A stretch of 64,000 bases of DNA, from positions 88,578,754 to 88,642,753 of the forward strand of contig NC_135721.1 in the NCBI RefSeq assembly GCF_964656455.1, written 5' to 3'. Made by a program: the position numbers and the translations under genes. This DNA is from Halichoerus grypus. Lineage: Eukaryota > Chordata > Mammalia > Carnivora > Phocidae. The notes beneath the pieces were generated by a model that was not told the origin of the DNA, did no database searches, and was given only the letters and a program-made list of their open reading frames with translations. Positions within the stretch are counted from its first letter, which is position 1, and every line of letters starts with the position of its first letter. This document shows, one piece after another, positions 36,183-46,919 of the stretch.

Positions 36183-37264
36183 AAACAGCTTTTGATTAGG
36201 GACATGAGTGAAGGGTTGAAAATGATGTTCAGTGGCACATAGAAGATCTATTACTGACTTTAGACCAGTAAGCAAGAGGTAAAATAGCCAACAAAGATTC
36301 AAAATTATTATGAGAAGTGGGAGAAAATGGACAAGTATAAGCCACCTGAATTAGAAACAAGTTTCAGGTAGACACTTTTATTAAAGACAAAAGCTAAGAT
36401 GTGAGAATCCTGTGGTCATAAGGCCAGGACTCATTGATTTCAATGAGGAAGGAAGGTAAAGCATTAAGGTGCCTTCTGCTTGGCGGGAAGAGAATGAGGG
36501 GATTGACTGCAGTGGTGTGGGGACGGGTATAGTAAACTCAAGACTGAATATGGTTGGTGAATGGAATGTTTGTTTCCTGGTAAGAGCCGTATTCCTCAAC
36601 AACTCAGACTCTCTTATTAGAAACCTGAATCTAGTGTTAGCTGCTTAGGATGAGAAAAAATAAATAGTAAAAACTCCACAGGCAAGCCAGTGAAGTAATT
36701 GCAAGATTGGGTGCGTGATTCACAGTGAAGCAGTAGAGAGGGTGGGTTATTTAACCTGGAGAGAAGAATAGGCTTTTCTAAACTAGTGTCTGCGGAATAA
36801 TATTTTGGTAATACTTGAAATATTTCACTTTAATCTTGCACACAGAATGACTGAGTTTTGCATGAACTTGTTAATTATGTAAAATGGTAAAAATTGTACA
36901 CAGTGCAACAGAATTGGGCTAGTGTTAGCTTATGCAGATTTTACATAATTTTAACATTCTTTTTATCAATGATATGATAAGTATATGAGTGACTTCAAAT
37001 AGATGAGAAGGAAAGGTTGTTTTCCACCTCCATTTAGGATAAAAGGAGCCCTAAATTGCAAAAGGTGAAATAGCTGTGCTTATTGTTAGAATTCATTTGC
37101 TTACCATTAAGGGATCTGGGGGGTTGATCTTCAAAAACATGGTGCATCCAGTATTTGCCTGGCCTGTAGTATATGTATAGGCTTGCTGTATAGTAACAGG
37201 TAAGAGTACTTAGCACAGTATTGGCATATGATAGCTCCTTAACCATCAATACAGTTCTTAGGTG
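36183..37264. other. Single-copy sequence, nothing recognised
   Basis: No repeat or gene signature; frames of about 70 codons only. Confidence 0.4.
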
Positions 37265-37331
37265 GTGTATCAGCCATGGTTCCAGGAGAGAAATCAGAAA
37301 CAGTAGGAGATATATGGATATATATCAATAA

Positions 37332-37371
<40 letters not shown>

Positions 37372-37727
37372 CAAGGAGTTGGCTTATGGTTTGTGGGGAA
37401 TGGCTAGGCAAGTACAAAATCCATAGGCAGGACATCAGGAAGAGCAGGCTGGAAACTCTTGGCCAGGAGCTGATGCTATAATCCACTGGTGGAACTGGTT
37501 GGTAGAACTTCTTCTTCAGGAAAACCTCAGTTGGGCTCTTAAGGTCTTTCAACTGATTGGATCAAGCCCAGCGATATTATCCATGATAATCTTTTCTACA
37601 TAAAGGCAGCTGATTGTGGATGTTAATCACATCTACAAAATACTTTCCCAGCAACACCTACTTTAGTGATTGATTGAGTAACTGGGGGCTGTAGCCTAGC
37701 CAAGTTGACGCATACAACTGACCACTG
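37265..37727 (+). repeat. Old interspersed repeat with (GATA)n, second copy
   Basis: It has the same layout as 10378-11035: GGTTCCAGGAGAGAAATCAG, then a microsatellite, AGGAGTTGGCTTATGG, AGTACAAAATCCATAGGCAG, AGAGCAGGCTGGAAACTC, CTTTCAACTGATTGGATCAA, TTATCCATGATAATCTTTTC, GTTAATCACATCTACAAAAT, and CCTAGCCAAGTTGACGCATA. It is in the same orientation as the first copy. Confidence 0.65.
37335..37370. repeat. (GATA)9 microsatellite
   Basis: Nine perfect GATA units lie at the microsatellite position of the surrounding old repeat. Confidence 0.95.
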
Positions 37728-37789
37728 CAGATGGATAAGGGTAGGATTATGTTTTGGGCTGACATGCTGGTGCTAACACACCCACTTGG

Positions 37790-37990
37790 TAGTTGGGAAG
37801 TCTAGGTCTGAAGCCCAGCTCTTGTCACATCCTGGTTCTGAGCTTGCCAAGCATGTTTCCTGACCTCTTCTTGATTCAGCTCCCTCATATATAAAATGGG
37901 GGTAGTAATGCCGAATTGTCCGGATTCTTAGGACTATCAAGTGAATATCTGATATGATAAAAGTACACAGTTAACAGTAGCTGTTGTGGT
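37790..37990 (+). repeat. MIR SINE
   Basis: It follows the MIR consensus: GGAAGTCTAGGTCTGAAGCC, AGCTCTTGTCACATCCTGGT, CTTGATTCAGCTCCCTCATA, TATAAAATGGGGGTAGTAAT, and a downstream GAATATCTGATATGATAAAA. Moderately diverged. Confidence 0.75.
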
Positions 37991-40900
37991 TTGTAATGTT
38001 TTAAGGTTTAAGATGCAATTTAGGGAGTTTTATCGTCACATTGTTTGGAATGGCATCCAGAAATGTAAGAATGCCTAAAATCATCTGGATGGAGTCACAG
38101 GGAAGAAGTTGGAGTTTTTGGTGTTGGGGACTTATAAAAGTTTCTTCTCATGTCTACAGTCACACATTAGTCAGGCCTGGTTTTAATATTCTTTTATTGT
38201 GTAGAGCAAAGATTATCAGCTTACTTATCAAACACAAGGAATAAAAAAACAGTGAATGGGAATGATTCTCTGATGGCAGTAGAGGGCATGATAAATGATA
38301 ACATCTGTATGAATACCAAATGCAGTCATTAGGATCTTTGCTGCTGGTATGAGTACCAACTGAATTCATAATGACGGGACTTTTAAAATAATGTATTACT
38401 TAGGATGTGAGGAAGTGGAGCGCTTAATTTTTCTGTTGGTTTATTGCAGCCCTTAACAAGCACGGCTGCTAGTAAGTAGACAGTTAAATTAAACTCATGA
38501 ATATCTGTTACAGTTTTTAAAATATAAAATTGAAACAAAAGCCTTGTATTGCTGTTTATACCGATGCACTGAACTGCACGAAGCACCTCTCTTTCTCTTT
38601 GTGGGTCCAAGGTTAGGAATAAACACAGGAGAGCAAAGGGGACAATTAATTGGAGTGATTTCTCCTTGTCATTTAAATAATCAGTGTCTAAGATGATAAG
38701 AAACTGTAACTAATGATATGATCTCTATTTCTGAGAGAGGGGAAGTAGGGTGGGGAGACAGGCAAGAGGCATTTGGACCAAGAATGTGAGGCAGATGACT
38801 GTCCTTGCCTTTATTTGTGCAAAGTCACCGAGACTAAGAGGGCCGTTATTAAGTTTTCATCAGAAGCCTTTCCCAAAACTAGCAGAGGTAAGCTGGCAGG
38901 AACTTGAACAAGCATCTTCAGGGCAACCCTGTGAAGACTCAGGTGCCAGCAGAGAGAAAGAGCAGCAGAGATTTCGGGATGTCCCACCATCATCAGATGT
39001 CCCACCAAGCATAGGCAACACAGGTCCATCCCTTGAAGACTGGCCTTGGGGTATCGAGGTTTGTGGGCCACCCCAGCACAGGTGCCTATGTGTTAGGGAG
39101 AGTGGAAGGGGGAAGTTCAGGAGAGTGACCACCCAGAGGAGGAAGCCAGAGGGTGTAGGGGGATGGAAGAAGCCAGTAAGCGGCAGTAGCCAAGGAGGGG
39201 ATGGAGGAAAGAGAAGGCAGGAGGGTGGGGCACTAGGCGCTGGCACGTCATTCTGGGACAGCTGGCGTCATGGCCACAAGGAGGGTTGCAGGCACTAGAG
39301 GTGTGGGAAGGGCTGTTACTCTAGACCCTAAAAGGCACCCGGGAAAGAGGACCAAACAGGTTATGGTAGTGTTCTAGACAGTTTTAAGACAGATGGGCTT
39401 ATAGAACTGGCCATGCTCATTTGAGATCTTTCCCTCTCTACAGGGGAAAGAAGGATGCCTGGGGAGTCTGGAGAACAAGGCAGAGGCCAAGTCAATTATT
39501 AAAGAAACGAAACAGAACAGAACAATGAACAAGATAGGGAAGCATTGTTACTGAGATTGCTTGCACCAAACGTATCAATAAAGCAAAGCCCTCATTTAAT
39601 TGAAAACTCTATAAGGCAACTCACTCAGAGCACTAAAATATTTCAGATTTCTGGGCCTGATATTGCTGTATCAACTGGTGTTTGCCTCATCAGCTACTGA
39701 GAGGAAAGGGTGTGAGATAAATTCAAAATCAAATGGAAAGGGCCCCAAGCCAGAGTATATTTTTGGATGGGACTTTTTCTGCACTCTAAATTTAACCAAG
39801 TGGAATTCATTTATAAGTACTATCCTATTCAACCTTTAGAAATGAAGGATTTGCCATTTAATGTGAGATGTGCATTTTATTGTACAGATAGAACCTGATT
39901 TCCTTGCTTAGTTATTCTCCAGAGGTCCAGGCCCTGTTTTGCATTGTGTATTGAGCACAGAGGAGACACGGATTTATCTCAGACCCGACAGACCTGGCAT
40001 TTATACGTGAAGATCAAGGCTTGGGGAAGCTGTAGCTTCCATTCCCAGTGAAGTGTCAGATGGCAGAACTCTCAGAAATGACCTAACTAGTTTCTGGTTT
40101 CATACTCATGAGCCCATGAAGACAGAACAAATGGGAAGAAAAGGGGAGTTTTCAGGTGAAGGATAAAATTCATAAAGATGTGTAAAGTGATTGACTAAAA
40201 CCGAGCAAATTTAAGCAACAAATAGAAGTTGTTGAATTCCTCTTTGTTTACAAAACTGCTCTCTGCTGGGAACATCTTCAAATGATGTCAGTAGAAGAAG
40301 ATAAATATAATAAAGGAAGAGTATTCATGAAATATATTTGAGAAGAAGGTATGTAATTGGCAGCATCAGCGGGTTGTCCACAATTGTAAAATAGGACATT
40401 TCCCATTCATATTGACATGATTGCAGACATAAGCCTAAGGTGTGTTTGTTCAGTCCCAGTAAGATACCCCAGACCTTTGAGATAAGTCTGATATAAGTAA
40501 TGAGCTTAAAGTAAAACTCAAAGGAAAATCTATTATAAACCATACCAGAAAGGCATAGCAGGGCATTCACTTTAAAATCTAATTAAAAAAGTAATCTCAT
40601 CAAATTTATATATGATTTTGTGTATCTGAAACCTGATAGTTATCTATTTAATGGAAATTTGTAAAGAGGTTATTATTTGTATTCTGATTTTCTGAGCTGC
40701 AATTTAAAAGAAGCAGTATTTGGTCATAAAACAACTGCACTTTTTAAAACTTTTGATCAGTGCCCACCATTTTTCTCATTTTTCTGTATGCAGGGCATTT
40801 ATTTATTTCACTGTGTTTTAAATACTCACTATTTTTTCAGCCACTCAACAAATATCTATAGAGTGTTTACTGTTGCCAAACACTATTCCAAATACTGAAA

Positions 40901-42269
40901 ATAAAGCAGGAAAGAATCTGTTACTTTGTATCATTGATATCAGGATTCACATTTTTCTCATATTTTAACATCTCCAAAGTTGGAATGTGTCTCACAATCT
41001 ATTATGTGTCATCATTTAGGTTGGCAGTTTTTCTTTCCAAATGGCACACAACATCGTCGTGCATCTCACAATTGACAGCATCTTATAACTGTTGAAATAG
41101 AGTTTAACGATGTAATTACTGTTATACATATACATATTGGTGAACCTAAATGACTCATATTTATTTATTATGAAAATTGAGATTATTCTTCCAAGATTAT
41201 TTCATCGTTGTGGCTGTAAAAAAAATAGCTCTATTGTCCTTGGTAGTTGGAAATTGAGAGAAAAAAAAAATTTACTTATCGATAAAATGGGATTCAGAAG
41301 AATAGAAATACTAAATTTTCCTTTATTTCTTCCCTCATTATATATGAGAGTTCTTTAGAACAGCTTAATCATCTTAGTGTTTGTATTATATAGGATGTAG
41401 GCAATGTATGTGTACATATCTTATATTTCTGTTTTTTCTTTCTTTTTTATTCTGTGACTAAAATCAATTTAATTACTTTATATTATTGCTGTAAGTAAAT
41501 CCAATTATGAAAGTCTGGATTATTCAAGAAACTTAAATTAGGAGGTGATTCTTCCCTTTGAACATGGAATTACTGTAGAATTTGCTCAAATGGGACACTT
41601 AAAATCAACTTCGATTCACAGAAATTCAGTTCACATGTAGTTTTCAAAGCATGCCTGTCAGGTAAAATGAGGTACATCTGCACCGATGTGCTACACCTGC
41701 ATTGTTGAGCTGAGGCAACAATTGAATTCAGCAGAAGATACTCAAACACATAGCATGCTAGATATATATTTAAACGTTATTCAGAAGAGTCACCTACTGG
41801 GAATTAGAATTTATCACTCATTGATTTTAAACAAATGTTCAATTTCTCTGACCATAAAAGAGAAATATTTCCTCCATTGTACATGTATAACAAGTCAGTA
41901 CTAATTGTAGCATGTGACTTCCAGATTTTAAGAATTTATAGGGCTATAAATTATTTATACTGTTTATTAAAGTTTATACTTTTTTTAGTGCATGAGCTTA
42001 CCGTTTAAACAGTCATGAGCAAATACACTTCCAAATACATCTAAAAATCTATGTTTCATGAACAGTATTAATGACCACCACACATGGGGTCCTGTAGGAG
42101 AGCCGAGGAGGGACCTCTCTTTCAGATTTGAGGAGGAAATTACATCCAAGCAGACACTTCTGCGATGCACAGGGGCAGAGGGAAAAATATTTGCAAAACC
42201 TAGCAGTGTAGGTGAGAACAGAAAGTGGGTGAACGGGGAAGTTGTGAAGGGAAATAAAAGAGGTTAAGC
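37991..42269. other. Mostly single-copy sequence
   Basis: No transcription unit is recognised. The GC-rich part 38740-39300 has the longest plus frame in the window (described separately). 40840-40920 may be a short ancient-repeat scrap (AACAAATATCTATAGAGTGT, CCAAACACTATTCCAAATAC). The 41100-41960 segment is AT-rich and repeat-free. Confidence 0.4.
38795..39298 (+). other. Longest ATG open frame, probably non-coding
   Basis: From an ATG at 38795 the frame runs 167 codons. The open stretch itself begins further upstream without an earlier ATG. The predicted product is rich in Gly, Arg, Ser and Pro, has no membrane segment or recognised motif, and the ATG context is poor (C at -3, A at +4). 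The region is locally purine-rich and GC-rich, which lengthens stop-free runs. I regard it as a chance frame and list it because of its length. Confidence 0.15.
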
Positions 42270-42730
42270 TGAGCCAGATCCGGAAATGCCTTCTTTAGCT
42301 GTGACAAGCAGTTGGCCTTTTCTTCTAAGGGCACAGCCACCAAAGTGTCTCAAGCAGGGGAGCGACTTGATGAAATGAGTCTTAGAAGATCCCTATGGCC
42401 ACAGGGAGACAACCCACTGGAGCTGGACTGGATACCAGGGGACTTGTTGGGAGATGACCACAGCAATTGGAGAAGAAAGAATAGAGTGTGAGCTAGAGAC
42501 TGTAGGGATGGAGAGAACAGAGCTCTTCAGGAAGAGTTGGTAATGAGCTGGATACGGGGTGAAACGTGGGCAGAGCTGTGGCTGACTCCCAGAGCACCAA
42601 CTTGGGCAGCTGGAAGGATGATGGTGCCACTCTCTGAGAGTGAACACATGAAGAAAAGCAGATTGCAAGCAGGGGGTCAGATGATGAGTTCAGTCCAAGT
42701 GGAGGTGTCCCATTGGCCATGGAGAGAGAG
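42270..42730 (+). repeat. Ancient mammalian interspersed repeat, copy 2
   Basis: TCTCAAGCAGGGGAGCGACT, TGATGAAATGAGTCTTAGAA, CCCACTGGAGCTGGACTGGA, AGCAATTGGAGAAGAAAGAA, AGAGACTGTAGGGATGGAGA match the part of the common repeat that reads roughly 'AGCAGGGGAGTGACATGATCTGATTT ... GATGGAGAGAAG'. It belongs to the same family as 29.8, 45.2 and 57.7 kb. Confidence 0.5.
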
Positions 42731-45028
42731 GGGAGAGCAAGGGTTTAGCAGAGACAGAAGGGTTTGGCAGAATCTGTTTGGAGAGCGGGAAAAAGCTCAA
42801 GGGAGAAACACAGATTGCTCTGCAGCCCAAGCACCAGGGCAAAGGGCCTGTCTCCCAGGTTATGATGAGCGTTTTCTCCAGTTATGTATAACCCACATGT
42901 AGATGACATCCTGATAGAGGAATGAAAGCCTCAGTCTGACATAATGCATTGGGAAGACAAGTCCAGGATCCTCAGAATGATTGGTGAGAAGAAAATAGAG
43001 AAGAAAACCCCCATTAAAGAAAATTTTGCCTTATTTCCTTAGTGCCATGATATCAGGGAGAATTTCTGCAATAAATTCAGAGCTGACGGCGTATGTGCAC
43101 ACACGTATGCATACTTACACATTCTGTTTCTTCAAGTGACGAGGAGGGATGCTGCCATTAGAGGGGCATGCATTTCTACAGATCTGTGGCTAATCCTGCA
43201 CTTTCATCTCTTCAGGAGGAGCAAAATGAGTAGCATTTTATACTCTGGCCTCTTTCCTGTGACCTGCCATTACGGGAATGTGCCAGACCTATTTCGTGGA
43301 GATTGTCCAAGCCTGCCAGACAGCCTTTCGTCATGGGCATTTCCCCCTTTGACTGTACCCATGGCTACCGCTCTGTTCCTGCCCAGGGTAGCTTTAGCAG
43401 CTGTTAGAACCACACTGCCAACATCCTGTGACCCCCAGAGAATCCCAGGCCTGCTCTGGCCACCCAGACACTTTCAGTCAGTAAATGCCATTGTATCCAG
43501 TGCCCACTGTGTCCTGCTGGGCATCGCCCCAGCCCCCAGGAGATACACTCTTTTTAGCTGCCTCACCAAATGCCGAGCAGGCTTTCCTCCAACAGGACCC
43601 TGAAAAGCGTCTCTCTGGGCAGGGGTCTTTGAAGGCAGCAATGGTCTGTGTGAAGGAAAGAAGAAAAATAAGGAACCCCTGAATGGGCTCCTGGTGGTTA
43701 ATGAAAAGAAAACCAGGGCAGGCTTGGATCTAAGAGCTACATATTTGGATTGGAAATTTTTTTTTAAAGTTTGAGAGCCCTTTGAGAAGTTGCCTGAACC
43801 AAATGTATAATCTTGAGCAGTCTCTGTATCCTGACAGCCATGTGTCTCCCTGGGGTATGGTCATTTCTGAAGTCATTATTGGGCTGAAATTACAGTATCA
43901 ACATGGCAACTTCCATCATCATCGGTTCCATCACGAGATGAAAATGGTCATGCTGCCTTCGCACAACCACAGTAAAATTGTCTTGCCAGGGTAATTTCTC
44001 AGGGTAAGTTATCGCCTCTTCACAGGGTTCCCACTTCTCCTACACTTCAATTAAAATTCTTCGGGAGACTTAATATCCTACCAGAGCCATGATGTTGTGG
44101 GTTCTCCATGGCCTTGCACTGGAATCTTTATGGGATTGTTGCGGTGCAGTTAAGTGGTTATTGGTGCAACGGGGTTTCACAATAAAGCCCAAAAAAGCCA
44201 CTTCAGAGCATGCTCCATTCTGATAAATTTTCCACAGCTCTGCCATTTCCAAAATATCCAAAGACATTTGTGTACCTTAGGGACTCTAGCAGTTACTTTC
44301 TGATAAATAGGAAAAAAAAAAAATCTTTGTTTGCCTTGCATTTCTGTCTCATGAGGACTTGACTTGTGACCTCACCTCTGTTTTTCTCAGCCACGTGGCT
44401 CACAATTTTACTTGGGTCCACGTGGATTATGTAGAGTGAATGAAAAAGGATGTTTCTTTGTGAGCAGCTATTATTAAAAGTGCTAAAATCTTAAGCCAAT
44501 CGTGTGTCTTTCAGATAGCAAAACTGTTCTTTCTTCTTTCAGATCCTTATGTCAGCAATATTTCTTTCATGATAACATTTATTTATCAAAGTTTATGCTA
44601 CTTTGACTTTTTATAAAATACCGGTGAAGATAAATGGATCGATTGACCCCAGGAGCAGTTTATTTATCCCCTTAGTCACACTTCAGTAACAAAATCAATA
44701 CCCTTCTGAAATATCTGATATTACAGCAGGTCCAGTAAATAGTGACATTCCTGAGCTATGTGCGAGGGGAACTAAAATTTATTATCAACTTAGATATTTT
44801 AGTACCTGTATTGATTTTCCTGGAGATGCTTGTGAATTTTTATTTATCTGTAGCTGAGCAAGTGACCTTTGTTTCAGAAAACTGCAGTTTAAACTTGCCA
44901 ACATTAGGGGAGTTGGAAAGACTTGTGTGTATTTGTGAATGTGGGGTGAAAGAAAAGAAACTGTGGAGAGGTTTTTTCCTTCAGCAGTGGGCTCTTTTGT
45001 TTTCTTACATAGTCAACATTTTGCACTT
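42731..45028. other. Single-copy sequence: GC-rich then AT-rich, no gene recognised
   Basis: 43200-43700 is GC-rich and stays open for 155 codons in one plus frame (43136-43603) that starts at GTG, with no domain visible. 43740-44060 and about 44400-44960 are repeat-free and AT-rich; the first contains CAACATGGCAAC, close to an RFX half-site. They are candidates for conserved non-coding elements, without proof. Confidence 0.35.
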
Positions 45029-45064
45029 GTGTGTGTGTGTGTGTGTGCGCGTGTGCGTGTGTGT
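45029..45064. repeat. (TG)n microsatellite
   Basis: A TG run with CGCG and CG interruptions, about 36 bp. Confidence 0.9.
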
Positions 45065-45169
45065 TGCCAAATCCAGACATTCCGAGTCGACATCCTTGTG
45101 CCTAGCCCTGTGAGAAGGGTTCTGGAGGAAATGGCATTGGGACCGGTCGTGGTTCTGACGATGAGTTTA

Positions 45170-45600
45170 GCATAAGCAACAGGTTGAGAGAAGAGAAGGC
45201 ACTGAGAACAGGAAGCAGGAAGGAGGCTGGGATGCTGGTGTGGAAGGAGAGGTGTGGGAGGACAAGGGAGAGATGCACCCTGTTGGAGCAGGGGCGGTAA
45301 TGGGAAACGAAGTTGGCTAGCGCAAGGGTGCCATTCAGTGGGGCCTTGGATTTTAGGCCTAGAGGCAGTGAGAGCTGTTTCAGAATTTTAAGCTGAGATG
45401 AAAATGTATTATTGAAAAACTGGGCTGGTCATTGGAGGTATGCAGAATGGTTGGTTGAAAGAGGCTCTCATGAGGGAACAGAGCTACATCAAGAGCCAGG
45501 GAGAGCTGCGCAGGCTGGAGGTAACATGCGGGGGACCAAAGCGTTGGCATGAGCCAGTGTAGGAGTGAGGATAAGACAAGTGATACAAGGCCTGGGGGAG
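45170..45600 (+). repeat. Ancient mammalian interspersed repeat, copy 3
   Basis: GCCTTGGATTTTAGGCCTAG, ATTTTAAGCTGAGATGAAAA, GGTATGCAGAATGGTTGG and AGAGCCAGGGAGAGCTG, with GCAGGCTGGAGGTAACATGC, have the wording and order of the 'TTTGGATTTTATTCTAAG ... TTTTAAGCAGGG ... ATGGACTGGAG' part of the same repeat family, though decay is strong. Confidence 0.4.
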
Positions 45601-46214
45601 AAAAACACAATGGCGCAAGAGAAGACACACAAGATTTGCTTGCTTTTGGAAATGCTCCTTCAGATCATGAGCTTGTCCTTGAGGTTCAGCATGACAGTTT
45701 CTCCTGTGTGCGCATCTTTGTGTGGTACGGCAGTGTCGGGAGCTAGGGTGTGGGAATCTGAGGACGGTTTGAGCATGCTGGCTTCTGCGCCTCAGCATCC
45801 TCATCGGAGTGCCTGTCCCTTGGGGCTGGAGGGATGATTCAGTGGGGGGAGATGGTAGAAGCATTGGGCATTGTGCTTGGCACAGGGCAGGTGCTCAATA
45901 CGTGTGCGTTGTTATTCTGAAGATTGTACTGGGGAAATGTTAACTCTCAGGAAAACCAAAACAAAAGCTAGGGGGGTGACAGCATAGGTTTCTCTCCCTC
46001 TGCAAATACATTTGTTAATTAGCAGGGAGAAAAGAACCCACTTTTGTCTGTATTCTGCATATAACTTTGTAATGTGCTCAGTGGAAATTGCAGAAAAGAT
46101 AGGAAATAGCAAAGTCTTAAGACTTATTGACCTAGCTTATCAGATAAGTTCTCTGGTATTTTTCAGAAGTTAATTATTTGAAGGGCTTTGTTTTTTTCTT
46201 ACCAATTCACAATC
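45601..46214. other. Single-copy sequence with a short L2/MIR tail
   Basis: 45865-45915 has GTGCTTGGCACAGGGCAGGT then GCTCAATACGTG, the familiar L2/MIR terminal motif. Nothing else is recognised. Confidence 0.45.
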
Positions 46215-46471
46215 AGTGTGTTTTTTATTTATTTTTGTTTTGTTTTGTTTTGTTTTAAAGATTTTATTTATTTATTTGACAGAGAGAGAGAGCAAGAGAG
46301 ATACAAGTAGGCAGACAGGCAGGCACGCAGAGGGAGAGGAAGAAGCAGGCTTCCCGCCGAGCAGGGAGCCCGATGCGGGGCTCCATCCCAGGACACTGGG
46401 ATCATGACCTGAGCCGAAGGCAGACGCTTAACCGACTGAGCCACCCAGGCGCCCCTAGTGTGTTTTTTATT
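46215..46471 (-). mobile_element. CAN-type tRNA-Lys SINE, reverse, with 15-bp TSD
   Basis: The insert (46230-46456) is flanked by AGTGTGTTTTTTATT at 46215-46229 and 46457-46471. The tail has expanded into (TTTTG)n on the plus strand (CAAAA repeats in SINE orientation). The body has GGCAGACAGGCAGGCACG and ends with head GAGCCACCCAGGCGCCCC. It faces the opposite way from the SINE at 46701. Confidence 0.95.
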
Positions 46472-46686
46472 AAGCTGGCAGATCATAATTGTACTTTGTG
46501 GCTTATATGTAATATTCCTTTGCTCTGCCTATATCATTTTTTCTTACTAGACATTTCAATTCAGCATTTCCTGAATTTCCCAACCAAATGTTTATCACTA
46601 TACTGGGCAAATTAAAAGGTGTAAGATTTGTATTTTACTCCTAAAGGATGTCTCTTCAGAAAGACAGGATTATAAAATGATGATAT
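46472..46686. other. Spacer between inverted SINEs
   Basis: Single-copy AT-rich DNA with no feature of its own. It would form the loop if the two flanking SINEs paired in a transcript. Confidence 0.5.
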
Positions 46687-46919
46687 AAGAAAGTAAATGA
46701 GGGGCGCCTGGGTGGCTCAGTTGGTTAAGCGACTGCCTTCGGCTCAGGTCATGATCCTGGAGTCCCTGGATCGAGTCCCGCATCGGGCTCCCTGCTCGGC
46801 GGGGAGTCTGCTTCTCCCTCTGACCCTCCCCCCTCTCATGTGCTGTCTCTCTCATTCTCTCTCTCTCAAATAAATAAATAAAATCTTTAAAAAAAAAAAA
46901 AAAAAAAGAAAGTAAATGA
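46687..46919 (+). mobile_element. CAN-type tRNA-Lys SINE with 14-bp TSD
   Basis: The insert (46701-46905) is flanked by AAGAAAGTAAATGA at 46687-46700 and 46906-46919. A-box-like TGGCTCAGTTGG is at 46713-46724 and B-box-like GGATCGAGTCC at 46768-46778. It continues into a CT-rich tract, AAATAAATAAATAAAATCTT and a long A-run. The near-consensus head, intact promoter boxes and long tail make this one of the youngest copies here. A 156-codon minus frame across it is an artefact of the repeat. Confidence 0.97.

Noticed and set aside
37335..37370. CRISPR-like regular repeats
   Set aside because: Simple GATA units without spacers in a mammalian genome; no CRISPR array exists in this window.
43136..43603. 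155-codon plus frame
   Set aside because: It begins at GTG, has no domain or signal, and lies in a GC-rich stretch where long chance frames are expected.
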